From the NCBI GenBank assembly GCA_002391625.1, contig DGFJ01000011.1, forward strand, positions 1 through 20,106: a DNA stretch of 20,106 nt, in the 5' to 3' direction. The stretch is from Ruminococcaceae bacterium UBA3903. Lineage in GTDB: Bacteria > Bacillota > Clostridia > Oscillospirales > Acutalibacteraceae. The notes beneath the pieces are model-generated. The model ran no database searches, had not been told where the DNA came from, and worked only from the letters and a program-made list of their open reading frames with translations. The translations under genes were made by a program, and so were the position numbers. Each line of letters starts with the position of its first letter. Positions within the stretch are counted from its first letter, which is position 1. Shown in pieces: positions 13,530 through 20,106 of this stretch.

Positions 13530-13823
13530 TTAAATTTGTTCGCTACAGCTACAGGAGGATACCGCATGCTTTACACGGTCATGCTCCTCGGCTCGTTTGG
13601 CGTTGTTCCAACGATCGGTAGTACCTACCAGATAACCTGTGATTCTGCGAATACGCTCAAAGTTAACGGGAAGAAAGTGATAGTGTATATCAACATAATC
13701 ACCATCAATTTTTATCTCCATAGCAGTTATTTCCTTGTGAGGATATTTCTCTTTACCGTGAACAATATAAGCATCGATTTCCTTTTGGCTCATTGTTCCA
13801 CCTGTTACTGTTGTGTTTACCAT
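13530..13823 (-). CDS. Small stand-alone NrdD C-terminal (glycyl-radical-like) domain protein
   Basis: A 97-residue protein whose second half matches the C-terminus of anaerobic (class III) ribonucleoside-triphosphate reductase: FERIRRITGYLVGTT, then DRWNNAKRAEEHDRVKH. In full-length NrdD this RxxGYL loop carries the radical glycine, here Gly63. The CxxC zinc-binding pairs that normally precede the loop are absent; instead the tail has CSC at residues 91-93. The ten-stranded barrel, the active-site cysteines and the ATP cone are missing, so it is no reductase by itself. By analogy with GrcA/YfiD, the spare radical domain of pyruvate formate-lyase, it could be a replacement or regulatory domain; this is inference. 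Database entries often call such proteins NrdD. The ATG at 13823 has AGGAG 10 nt upstream. The protein lacks frameshift signs and looks intact. Confidence 0.8.
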   Translation of the reverse strand: MVNTTVTGGTMSQKEIDAYIVHGKEKYPHKEITAMEIKIDGDYVDIHYHFLPVNFERIRRITGYLVGTTDRWNNAKRAEEHDRVKHAVSSCSCSEQI

Positions 13824-13853
13824 ATATAATCAGCTCCTGTTCTCAAAAAAATA

Positions 13854-13882
13854 TTTACTTTTTGTGATTTTTATTATATCAT
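13854..13882 (+). promoter_or_regulatory. Predicted promoter of the Crp/Fnr-type regulator
   Basis: TTTACT (13854-13859), 17 bp, TATCAT (13877-13882). The predicted start is near 13889. Its -10 box overlaps the -10 box of the divergent promoter on the minus strand. Confidence 0.5.
13873..13881 (-). promoter_or_regulatory. Extended -10 promoter of the NrdD-like gene
   Basis: On the minus strand TGATATAAT (13881-13873) is an extended -10 element with a perfect TATAAT. No -35 box stands at the right distance, as in activator-dependent promoters. The predicted start near 13866 gives a leader of about 43 nt. Confidence 0.6.
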
Positions 13883-13899
13883 AGATTTGTAATTATACA

Positions 13900-13913
13900 G
13901 TTGCAAATGCAAC
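13900..13913. promoter_or_regulatory. Candidate Crp/Fnr-type operator
   Basis: GTTGCAAATGCAAC is a perfect inverted repeat with 6-bp arms and a 2-bp centre; its core TTG-N6-CAA resembles sites of the Crp/Fnr family. Its centre is about 40.5 bp upstream of the predicted start of the NrdD-like gene and about 18 bp downstream of the predicted start of the regulator gene. It could thus activate one and repress the other. Confidence 0.5.
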
Positions 13914-13915
13914 AG

Positions 13916-14566
13916 ATGGGGGCTGCCTTGAAATATATAGACAATGAAGTGTTTTACGGCGTATCAGCTGATGAGTACGACCAAATGATGATGTGCTTTA
14001 AACCAATTATTAAACGTTACAAAAGCGGAGAGCTTATTAACAATTATCAAAATAAAATAAACAATATAGGCATAGTGGAATATGGTCAAGTGTCCATTAT
14101 TAGAATAGACAAAAACGGCAACCGCTCTATACTGGAAAGCGTGGAAAAAAATGACGTTTTTGGACAGGTGCTGTCCTTTTATGGTACAGATGGTGATGGC
14201 GTGTACGCTATATGCAGTGAAAATTGTCAGGTTATGTTTATTGATTTTTGTCACATTACAAAGCGTTGTGAAAAGGCGTGCAGACACCATAGCGTAGTTG
14301 TTGAAAATGTTTTTAAATTAATTGCTAACCGTGCTATGAGCCTAAGCGAAAGGGTAGAGGTTCTTAGCCAACGAAGTACAAGGGGAAAACTGCTGTGCTA
14401 TTTTAGCATAACCAGTGATGGAAGAAAAAGCTTTATGCTGCCGTTTTCTCTTAGTGCCTTGGCTGACTATCTGTCAGTTGACCGCAGCGCCATGATGCGT
14501 GAGATAAAGAAGCTGAGGGACGATAATATAATAGAGCAAAAGGGCAGACAGATTACGCTTATTTAG
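13916..14566 (+). CDS. Crp/Fnr-family transcriptional regulator
   Basis: A regulator of about 216 residues: an N-terminal cyclic-nucleotide-binding-type beta roll (about 20-115), a dimer helix (about 125-155) and a C-terminal winged helix with FSLSALADYLSVDRSAMMREIKKL (177-200). Several cysteines cluster at residues 100, 104, 112, 118 and 122, plus Cys27. Many clostridial members have cysteines in this area; whether they bind an iron-sulphur cluster or sense redox is not known. The cAMP phosphate-binding motif is not evident. Start choice is uncertain: in-frame starts exist at 13901 (TTG), 13907, 13916 and 13928 (TTG), none with a good ribosome binding site. I chose 13916 because it is the first ATG after the operator-like palindrome. 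It is divergent from the NrdD-like gene, suggesting that it controls it. Confidence 0.85.
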   Translation: MGAALKYIDNEVFYGVSADEYDQMMMCFKPIIKRYKSGELINNYQNKINNIGIVEYGQVSIIRIDKNGNRSILESVEKNDVFGQVLSFYGTDGDGVYAICSENCQVMFIDFCHITKRCEKACRHHSVVVENVFKLIANRAMSLSERVEVLSQRSTRGKLLCYFSITSDGRKSFMLPFSLSALADYLSVDRSAMMREIKKLRDDNIIEQKGRQITLI

Positions 14567-14584
14567 TAATCTGTCTGCCCTTTT
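14538..14584. terminator. Bidirectional terminator overlapping the regulator's stop codon
   Basis: A perfect 19-bp inverted repeat, 14538-14556 with 14566-14584 (core GGGCAGACAGATTAC), and a 9-nt loop. The 5' arm lies in the last codons of the Crp/Fnr gene and the stop TAG ends at 14566. TTTT follows on the plus side. The CYTH gene converges from the right and stops at 14611. Confidence 0.8.
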
Positions 14585-14610
14585 ATCATATTAATATGGC
14601 CGCATAGCTT

Positions 14611-15135
14611 TTAAATTTCTTCTGATAATACGTTTTTTGCAAGGGCACGATTTCTGTATCGCAGGTCATTGGTTACTTCCTTTATTACATTAAGAAACGG
14701 TGGCAGATAAACATTATCATTTTCACTTTCTAGTTCTATTTCCAATATTGCCCGGTCCTTCCAAAAGGTATAAATATCCAACTCGAACATTTGCTCCTTG
14801 TACATAAAGCAGTGTCGCACCTTGCTAATTGTCTGTAAGGAGGGGTCAGCTTTTTTTAATAGAGCATTGTATTCATCGGCTGTTATAATATCTTCTATTT
14901 CTATACGTTTTAACGGCGTTATATCTTGTTTAAAGGTCTTGTAGTAGGTGTAGGTATTGCCACTGCCACGCTTTCGTATACGCATACCGTGGGTTGCGTT
15001 GTCGTTTGTTAAGTAAGTCTGTGTGATTTTTGTTGAGCTATACCTTGGACATTGCTTTAGCATTCCTATGTCAGGATAACTAATCAAATATTTACGCTCT
15101 ATTTCCAATGGCAAATCTTTTAATATATTGTTCAT
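14611..15135 (-). CDS. CYTH domain protein (triphosphate tunnel metalloenzyme)
   Basis: A 174-residue single-domain CYTH protein. The diagnostic EIERKY (ExExK) motif is at residues 11-16. The alternating basic and acidic strands expected for a triphosphate-binding tunnel follow: GMRIRKRG, YYKTFKQ, KRIEIEDIIT, FELDIYTFW and AILEIELES. Family members hydrolyse inorganic triphosphate or thiamine triphosphate, or make cAMP (class IV adenylate cyclase); many bacterial ones are inorganic triphosphatases. Which applies cannot be told. If it made cAMP, the Crp/Fnr gene on its other side would be a suggestive neighbour, but this is speculation. Ribosome binding site AAAGGAA. The gene appears to be transcribed alone. 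Confidence 0.85.
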   Translation of the reverse strand: MNNILKDLPLEIERKYLISYPDIGMLKQCPRYSSTKITQTYLTNDNATHGMRIRKRGSGNTYTYYKTFKQDITPLKRIEIEDIITADEYNALLKKADPSLQTISKVRHCFMYKEQMFELDIYTFWKDRAILEIELESENDNVYLPPFLNVIKEVTNDLRYRNRALAKNVLSEEI

Positions 15136-15180
15136 TTTTGGTTTCCTTTCATAGTGACTTTTTTTACAAGCAAATACTTA

Positions 15181-15294
15181 ACATCAGCATTTGTTATTAA
15201 GCCTTTTAAAATGCTCACCATTGCTGATGTAAAAATAGCCTTGTTTTGATTGCCTAAGTTTAACCCTTAGGACAATATTTGAGTGTTTAGTATA
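15181..15294 (-). promoter_or_regulatory. Possible promoter and structured leader of the CYTH gene
   Basis: Minus-strand TGTTATACT (15297-15289) is an extended -10 candidate giving a leader of about 150 nt. The leader contains the hairpin CCTAAG/CTTAGG (15252-15270) and two mutually exclusive pairings: ACATCAGCA (15230-15222) with TGCTGATGT (15189-15181), or AGCATTT (15215-15209) with AAATGCT (15192-15186). The rest of the 15136-15366 gap holds only the amylase terminator. Confidence 0.35.
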
Positions 15295-15307
15295 ACATAG
15301 AAAAAGC

Positions 15308-15345
15308 CAAAATAATAGGGAAGCAGATGTTAATCTGCTTCCCTA
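15308..15345 (-). terminator. Terminator of the amylase gene
   Basis: TAGGGAAGCAGAT (15316-15328) pairs perfectly with ATCTGCTTCCCTA (15333-15345), 13 bp with a 4-nt loop. On the minus strand TTATTTT follows. It lies 21 nt beyond the amylase stop. Confidence 0.85.
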
Positions 15346-15366
15346 AAGTTAATAATATAATATTAA

Positions 15367-18162
15367 TTACCAAGAACCAACGGTGCAAGCTGAACCTGAA
15401 CCACCGCTAACGTAGTAGCCAGTTTTGCTAAAGTCTAGTTTAACATCCACGGTTTGTGTACCGCTTCCATTGTTAAAGATAATGTACTGTGCATCTGTTG
15501 GAACATCAATTTTAAACTGCTTTTGACCGAACTCGTTAGTTCCGTTGTCTGTCATTGCAGTACCAGGCCAAGACATCATTGTCTTATTGCTGTCTGACCA
15601 ATAATAAGCGTTTACCTTACCCCAGTTTTGGCTGTCAGAGAACAAGAATGTCTTTGTGCCAGATGGAGAGGTAGGAGCTTGTGTTGGGGCCTGTGTAGGT
15701 GCTTGTGTTGGTGCTTGTGTTGGTTTAGCAGTAGGAGCTTGCGTTGGTTTAGCAGTAGGAGCTTGTGTTGGGCTTGTAGGTGTAGCACCTTGTACAAATG
15801 CACCGATGCTGTATGTGTTTGAATATTTTGACAGATATCTTAAAACTTCTACTACGTCAACTGTTGTAACGTTTTTGTCGCCGTTAACATCAGCTGCCAG
15901 CAGCTCTTTACCTGTTAGTGTTACACTTTTAATAATGTGCTTTTGAATAATAGCTGCATCCTTTAGTGTTACCACGGTGTCGCTGTTTACATCGCCCCTG
16001 TAGTAGCTTTCAGAAGGAACAGATGTAGGAGTTTGTGTAGGAGTTTGTGTTGGTTTCTGTGTAGGAGTTTGCGTAGGTGTTTGTGTAGGTGTTTGTGTAG
16101 GTGTTTGTGTTGGGCTTGTAGGCTCTACATAGTCTGTCCAGCTGTAGTTAGCAGATAACAGCTTAGAAGAACCGCCAATTTCTAGACCTGGCTGCATATC
16201 TGCTGGGTATCTGTTTGTTGTTGCTGTTGGACTTTCTGCAAATATTACTGTACCCTTTTCCAGATTTTCTGGAACGTCAATTGTGTAGTGACCTGTTGAT
16301 GCGTCCTTTGTCATCTGTACGCCAGGCCACTCACCGTTGTTAATAGCAGTTGTACCGCTGCCTGTGTAGATGTAGGCATAAACTGTACTCCAGTTGTATG
16401 ATGTGTTGTCAAAATGTAGTCTAACACCCTTTGTAGGGTCAGCCTTTGTGTATTTGTACTCTACAGCGTCAGAGGTTGTAGAACCATCAGAAGCCTTTAC
16501 AGATACGGTTGTAACTGTGCCGTATGCTTTGCCAGAACCGATTGTTATTGTCTGACCATCGGTGTATGATGTCCATGCACCACCGTCAATTGAATATTGA
16601 CCAGATGTTGCATTTGCAAAGCTTAATTTTAGAGAAGCTGTGTCTGTTTTGTAGCTTGATGTGCCTGGGGTAATAGAAGCTGAAGGACCAGCTGGCTTAG
16701 GGCTGTAAACAACAGCAATACCTGTGTTGCCAACTTGACCGCTGATTTTACCGTTTGCTACTGTGAAGGAGTTTCCCGTGATTTCGTCTGTGTATGTACC
16801 AGCAGCCATCTTATGAGCTGTTAGGCTAACATTGCCTGAACCGCCTAGTGTTGTAATAACTACACCAGTTGTTCCACGCTCGTTATATGCGCAGCCGTTT
16901 TCAGAGGATAAATACTCTGTTTGACCAGCAAAGTAGTTGTCAAAATGGTTAATGGCCGCTACCTCTGGGTTTGCCCAACCAGTAGTTGTAGAAGTATCAC
17001 CAAGCTTAGAGCCAGAGCTATCTGGACGAGCAAAATACATACCTGCTGCCTGTGATCTAGTACCAACCATTGCCCATGTTTGGTTTATTTTTGAAGTTGA
17101 TACACTGCCAGAACCCTCATTTGCCCATGTATCATGTGATTCGTTCCACATTACAGTTTTATTGCCAGCTGCACCTTTTGAGAAGGAAGATGAAGCTGCA
17201 CCTGAAGCGTTACTGCTATTTACAGCATTACGAATACCATTAGAACTTTGGTTCTCTGTTACACTCATATACTGTGTGTATGCACCGATAGATACACCAC
17301 CAGTTGCATCTAAAACTTCACCATAATAGTAAATGTTTTTACCCTTGCTTTGACCATAGCTTGTAGCCGCACCTAAAACGTTTGGCCAAAACTGTGAAGC
17401 ACAACCGTTATCGCTAGGTGTTTCAATATGCTTAGCACCATCAAAACGGAAGCCGTCAGCTCCGCTGTCAATACATTCCTTTAGGAATGCTGTTGCTTTT
17501 GCCTGTACCTTTGAGCTACCTGTGTTTAGGTCTGGCAGACCATCCATACAGTGTTGTGTGATGTCATAACGATCGTTATAGTTGGTCGTGTTTTTGCTGA
17601 TATCATGCCAGCAGCTACTGTCATTTTTTATGTCTGGGTCAACAGAAGGGGCAACGTTGTTACCGCCGTTATCACCAGTGTGGTTAAGTACAGCATCTAC
17701 AATAACCTTGATGCCATATTTATGAGCCTCTTCACACATTGCGGTAAACTCTGACTTATTACCTAGGGCTGAAGAACCTGTGTCATCAATACGGAAGTAA
17801 GCCGGCTGGTAATAGACCCACCAGTTTGTGCCAACTGATTTACCAATTGTACCCTCTTTAGCTTGTTGGATTGGTGATGTTTGTATTGCTGAGAAACCCT
17901 GTTCAGCAATTTTTTTCATGTTAGCCTTTGTGTTGTTGTATGACCAGTTCCATATTTGTAGGATCTGACCATCTTGGACATTGTCTACAAGACCATAGTT
18001 ATTGCTGGCTGCGTCTTGGGTTGTGTCTGTAGCCTGTGCCGCAGTATCATCAGAAACAACAGCAGATGTAGAAACCGCTGAAGTAACGCCTAATGATGCC
18101 ACCATACATAAGCTAAGAACAACACTGAGTGCTTTCTTACTAAATGTGTTTTTGAGAAACAT
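15367..18162 (-). CDS. Secreted GH13 alpha-amylase with two CBM26 modules and a dockerin
   Basis: A 931-residue exported starch hydrolase. Residues 1 to about 34 are a signal peptide (basic NTFSKKA, hydrophobic core, ends STSA). The GH13 barrel spans about 55-490: region I DAVLNH (156-161), nucleophile Asp241 in GFRFDGAKH, acid/base Glu282 in GEVL, and Asp344 in NESHD. Next come a beta-sandwich domain with SIDGGAWTSYTDG (about 495-572), a CBM26 starch-binding module (about 578-678, with WSTVYAYIY and EWPG), and a Thr-Pro-Gln linker (681-714). A dockerin follows (720-785) with two calcium loops, GDVNSD and ADVNGD. A second Thr-Pro-Gln linker (795-834) and a second CBM26 (837-931, NWGKVNAYYW, SWPG) end the protein. 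Dockerins bind cohesins of a scaffoldin, so the enzyme probably belongs to an amylosome-type complex. GGAGGAG precedes the ATG. It is monocistronic. Confidence 0.95.
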   Translation of the reverse strand: MFLKNTFSKKALSVVLSLCMVASLGVTSAVSTSAVVSDDTAAQATDTTQDAASNNYGLVDNVQDGQILQIWNWSYNNTKANMKKIAEQGFSAIQTSPIQQAKEGTIGKSVGTNWWVYYQPAYFRIDDTGSSALGNKSEFTAMCEEAHKYGIKVIVDAVLNHTGDNGGNNVAPSVDPDIKNDSSCWHDISKNTTNYNDRYDITQHCMDGLPDLNTGSSKVQAKATAFLKECIDSGADGFRFDGAKHIETPSDNGCASQFWPNVLGAATSYGQSKGKNIYYYGEVLDATGGVSIGAYTQYMSVTENQSSNGIRNAVNSSNASGAASSSFSKGAAGNKTVMWNESHDTWANEGSGSVSTSKINQTWAMVGTRSQAAGMYFARPDSSGSKLGDTSTTTGWANPEVAAINHFDNYFAGQTEYLSSENGCAYNERGTTGVVITTLGGSGNVSLTAHKMAAGTYTDEITGNSFTVANGKISGQVGNTGIAVVYSPKPAGPSASITPGTSSYKTDTASLKLSFANATSGQYSIDGGAWTSYTDGQTITIGSGKAYGTVTTVSVKASDGSTTSDAVEYKYTKADPTKGVRLHFDNTSYNWSTVYAYIYTGSGTTAINNGEWPGVQMTKDASTGHYTIDVPENLEKGTVIFAESPTATTNRYPADMQPGLEIGGSSKLLSANYSWTDYVEPTSPTQTPTQTPTQTPTQTPTQKPTQTPTQTPTSVPSESYYRGDVNSDTVVTLKDAAIIQKHIIKSVTLTGKELLAADVNGDKNVTTVDVVEVLRYLSKYSNTYSIGAFVQGATPTSPTQAPTAKPTQAPTAKPTQAPTQAPTQAPTQAPTSPSGTKTFLFSDSQNWGKVNAYYWSDSNKTMMSWPGTAMTDNGTNEFGQKQFKIDVPTDAQYIIFNNGSGTQTVDVKLDFSKTGYYVSGGSGSACTVGSW
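15661..15780. repeat. Repeat encoding the second Thr-Pro-Gln linker
   Basis: Imperfect repeats in the amylase gene, about 12 and 18 bp long, encode PTQA and PTAKPTQA units (residues 795-834) between the dockerin and the last CBM26. Such repeats can change copy number by slippage, altering linker length. Confidence 0.8.
16021..16122. repeat. Repeat encoding the first Thr-Pro-Gln linker
   Basis: Imperfect 12-bp repeats in the amylase gene encode PTQT units, with one PTQK (residues 681-714), between the first CBM26 and the dockerin. It differs from the second linker in having T in place of A. Confidence 0.8.
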
Positions 18163-18196
18163 TGTATATTCTCCTCCATTATTTCAAAGTATCGTA

Positions 18197-18225
18197 ATTA
18201 TAACATAAATTTCCAACATTTTAAA
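18197..18225 (-). promoter_or_regulatory. Promoter of the amylase gene
   Basis: On the minus strand TTTAAA (18225-18220), 17 bp, then an extended -10 TGTTATAAT ending at 18197. The predicted start near 18190 gives a short leader of about 28 nt. The gap 18226-18450 is A/T rich and shows nothing else I can support. Confidence 0.65.
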
Positions 18226-18450
18226 TATCTCTATGTGAGAAATATACAAGCTTAATTTGGTGAATATTAACAAACCGTAACTAGTATATAACTTTTTAAA
18301 GAAATAATTTGCATTGTGTTATGACTGTAATTATGTATTTAATTATGTTTATCCCGTTAATTCATGAAAGAATCCAAGGTCAAAGATCGCTTATGCTTAA
18401 ATCATATTAAAACAATAGTTATAAAAAGTATGAAGTTTGATGAATAAGAA

Positions 18451-18479
18451 TTGAAATCTACGGTATTATATGGTAATAT
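18451..18479 (+). promoter_or_regulatory. Promoter of the first Tim44-like gene
   Basis: TTGAAA (18451-18456), 17 bp, TAATAT (18474-18479) preceded by TGG, an extended -10. The predicted start is near 18486, about 40 nt before the ATG at 18525. Confidence 0.7.
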
Positions 18480-18524
18480 AAAATGTAAAATGATGTATTT
18501 TATATGAGGAGGAGTATGTTACAT

Positions 18525-19544
18525 ATGAAAAACAAAAAAGTATTGATACTGTTAATGCTGACATTATGTATGATTATTACATTGACTTTTTCAGCATTTT
18601 TCAGTGCATCGGCGGTGACAACTAAGCCCGTAGACGTTGGTAATTACAACGACTATGGCAGCTATGACGGCGGTTATGATTACGGTGGCGGAAACGATTA
18701 TAGCTATAGCGGTGGCAGCAACTACAGCTCTGGCAGTAGCGGTTCATCAACCTTTAGCGGTCCAATTGAAACTGTTGCGGTTATTATAGTAATTGTTGTT
18801 ATTGTAATTGTGGCCATTGCTAAGGGTAAAGGTGTTAAGGGTTCATCTGTTGGCGGTGCTAAACCTTTACAGGTTCAAAAGCCACAAAATCATCAGGGCG
18901 AAATTATTATGGCTATACAGCATATTGACCCTAACTTTAGTGACACAAAGTTTATTGCCTTTGCTAAGCAAACGTTTATTACCTTGCAGCAAGCGTGGAC
19001 AGCACGAGATTGGTCAATTATTAGGCCTTTGGAAAAAGAGGAGCTGTACGAACAGCACCAGCGTCAGCTGCAGGAGTATATTAATCTAAAGCGTATAAAC
19101 ATTATAGAACGTATAAATGTTGGGGACACCTATATGCATTTATATAAGCGTGACAACCAATATGAATACCTAACCGTGTATATGTCAACCAGAATGGTGG
19201 ATTACATTATTGATGAGAACAGCAGGCAGGTTCTAAAGGGTAATCCTAATCAGGATAGCCATATTGACTATTTGTTAACATTTATGAGGAAAACAGGTGT
19301 TAAAACTCAGGATGCGGTATCTACTGCTTCATCGAAAACCTGTCCAAACTGTGGAGCACCTATTAAGGTAAACAGTGCTGGTAAGTGCGAATACTGCGGT
19401 AGTATTATTACAACAGGCGACTTTGACTGGGTACTTTCTGATATGGATGCGTTACGTCCAGGTCTTAATATTAACAACGCAGGTGTTATTATTACTGACA
19501 CAAATATGGATAACAACGGTGGTAGCACAACACCTATGTCATAA
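18525..19544 (+). CDS. Membrane protein with Tim44-like domain and C-terminal zinc ribbon
   Basis: A 339-residue protein. The ATG at 18525 is chosen because MKNKK plus a hydrophobic stretch makes a good signal or anchor (residues 1-30) and AGGAG lies 10 nt upstream; ATGs at 18504 and 18516 overlap or crowd that site. Residues 35-78 are rich in Gly, Tyr, Ser and Asp (DYGSYDGGYDYGGG). A second membrane segment follows (84-99, VAVIIVIVVIVIVAIA). Residues about 130-256 form a Tim44-like domain (IQHIDPNFSDTKFIAFAKQT, TARDWSIIRPL). A zinc ribbon has CPNC (273-276) and CEYC (288-291). In bacteria such proteins are of unknown role; mitochondrial Tim44 binds membranes and import partners. With a cleaved or outward N-terminus, the Tim44-like part would lie in the cytoplasm. 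It is followed by a paralogue on the same strand. Confidence 0.8.
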   Translation: MKNKKVLILLMLTLCMIITLTFSAFFSASAVTTKPVDVGNYNDYGSYDGGYDYGGGNDYSYSGGSNYSSGSSGSSTFSGPIETVAVIIVIVVIVIVAIAKGKGVKGSSVGGAKPLQVQKPQNHQGEIIMAIQHIDPNFSDTKFIAFAKQTFITLQQAWTARDWSIIRPLEKEELYEQHQRQLQEYINLKRINIIERINVGDTYMHLYKRDNQYEYLTVYMSTRMVDYIIDENSRQVLKGNPNQDSHIDYLLTFMRKTGVKTQDAVSTASSKTCPNCGAPIKVNSAGKCEYCGSIITTGDFDWVLSDMDALRPGLNINNAGVIITDTNMDNNGGSTTPMS

Positions 19545-19578
19545 TTACAGTTTAGTATAAATAGATATAGAATTATAT

Positions 19579-19612
19579 GCTACAGGTGATTAATGATAGG
19601 ATTACCTGTAGC
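19579..19612. terminator. Inverted repeat between the two Tim44-like genes
   Basis: GCTACAGGTGAT (19579-19590) pairs with ATTACCTGTAGC (19601-19612), 12 pairs with one G-U. No T run follows on either strand, so it may be a weak terminator or an mRNA-stabilising hairpin within an operon. Confidence 0.4.
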
Positions 19613-19662
19613 GTTGTTGGGGCATGGAGAGAACATAAAAAAATATATAAAGGAACATATGG

Positions 19663-20106
19663 ATGATGAAAAGAAATAAAATTTTGGTGGCTATTTTAGG
19701 AATAGTTATGCTTTTATCAGTGATGGGTTCTGCCTTTGTCAGTGCGGCGGCAGTGGATAACACACCTTACGATGTAGGTAACCATAATCGTTACAGTGGA
19801 GGCAATAAAAGCAGCGGCAGAAGTAAAAGCAGTAATAGTAACAAAAGTAGTAATAAGAGCAGCAGTAAAAGCAGCAGCAAAAGCAGCAGCAAAAGCAGTG
19901 GTGGAGCAATTAATTTATCAAGTCCGGAAGGTTGGGTTTGGTTATCAATTACAGGCGTCGTTGTTGTGGGAATAGTGGTGCTGTTAGTAAAAAGTAGTAA
20001 AAAGGGTACATCATCTAAAGCTAATTGTAATTACAGCAATGATGAAAATTTGGTTATACCTGATAACCATCAGCTGCAAATTGCAGGAGCTATACAACAA
20101 ATTGAC
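19663..20106 (+). CDS. Second Tim44-like membrane protein, N-terminal part only
   Basis: An open frame of 148 codons that runs off the right edge. The ATG at 19663 has AAGGA (19650-19654) 8 nt upstream. It has the same plan as the gene before it: basic start and hydrophobic signal (MMKRNKILVAILGIV), the shared element AVDNTPYDVGN (compare VTTKPVDVGN), a low-complexity segment, a membrane segment (WLSITGVVVVGIVVLLV, about residues 93-109), and then LQIAGAIQQID, matching the start of the Tim44-like domain (EIIMAIQHID). Here the low-complexity part is made of Ser-Lys units (KSSSKSSSKSS), basic rather than Gly/Tyr-rich. The rest of the domain and any zinc ribbon lie outside the window. Confidence 0.75.
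   Translation, partial: MMKRNKILVAILGIVMLLSVMGSAFVSAAAVDNTPYDVGNHNRYSGGNKSSGRSKSSNSNKSSNKSSSKSSSKSSSKSSGGAINLSSPEGWVWLSITGVVVVGIVVLLVKSSKKGTSSKANCNYSNDENLVIPDNHQLQIAGAIQQID

Noticed and set aside
13446..13829. Plus-strand ORF after acpP
   Set aside because: It overlaps the acpP end, the terminator and the antisense of the NrdD-like gene, and has no ribosome binding site or recognisable domain.
15656..16115. Direct repeats that could resemble a CRISPR or minisatellite array
   Set aside because: They are short, in frame with the amylase on the minus strand and encode Thr-Pro-Gln linkers; there are no unique spacers.

Overview
The window looks like the chromosome of a low-GC, anaerobic, starch-degrading Firmicute of the Clostridia, most likely a Ruminococcus-like gut bacterium. 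The evidence is strong GGAGG ribosome binding sites, A/T-rich intergenic DNA, an anaerobic (class III) ribonucleotide reductase-type domain, and a secreted alpha-amylase with starch-binding modules and a dockerin, as in the amylosome of Ruminococcus bromii. The genus is inference. No rRNA, tRNA, CRISPR array, phage gene or insertion sequence was seen.

Layout. 1-2582: a terminator from an upstream gene, then a large MalT/LuxR-type regulator. 2583-3943: a QueT-type queuosine-precursor transporter behind a candidate preQ1-I riboswitch, a GNAT acetyltransferase, and a long shared terminator hairpin. 3967-10772 (minus strand): the aromatic amino-acid operon, in transcription order leader peptide, aroF, tyrA, aroB, (hairpin), aroA, aroC, pheA. 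10903-12993 (minus strand): aroE, aroK and a P-loop kinase-like gene. Together the two units encode every step from DAHP to prephenate and on towards Tyr and Phe except 3-dehydroquinate dehydratase. 13068-13521: acpP with its own promoter, a terminator in its 5' leader and a terminator behind it. 13530-14584: a 97-residue stand-alone glycyl-radical-like (NrdD C-terminal) protein, divergent from a Crp/Fnr-type regulator. 14611-18162 (minus strand): a CYTH protein and a 931-residue dockerin-bearing alpha-amylase. 18451-20106: two tandem Tim44-like membrane proteins, the second cut by the window edge.

The most notable system is the control region of the aromatic operon. A consensus promoter (TTGACA-17-TATGAT) is followed by a strong ribosome binding site and a 31-codon leader ORF with six Tyr and two Phe codons, then a strong intrinsic terminator just before the aroF ribosome binding site. 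The stop codon of the leader overlaps a segment able to pair with the 5' arm of the terminator. This is the full architecture of ribosome-mediated (trp/phe-type) attenuation responding to charged tRNA-Tyr/Phe, in a group where T-box riboswitches usually do this job.

Other regulatory structure read from the sequence: the acpP leader has a 10-bp terminator hairpin overlapped by a tiny possible ORF and enclosed by a long-range stem; the acpP and aroE promoters are back to back with overlapping -35 boxes; and a perfect palindrome between the Crp/Fnr gene and the NrdD-like gene is centred about 40 bp upstream of the predicted start of the latter, the position of a class II activator site.
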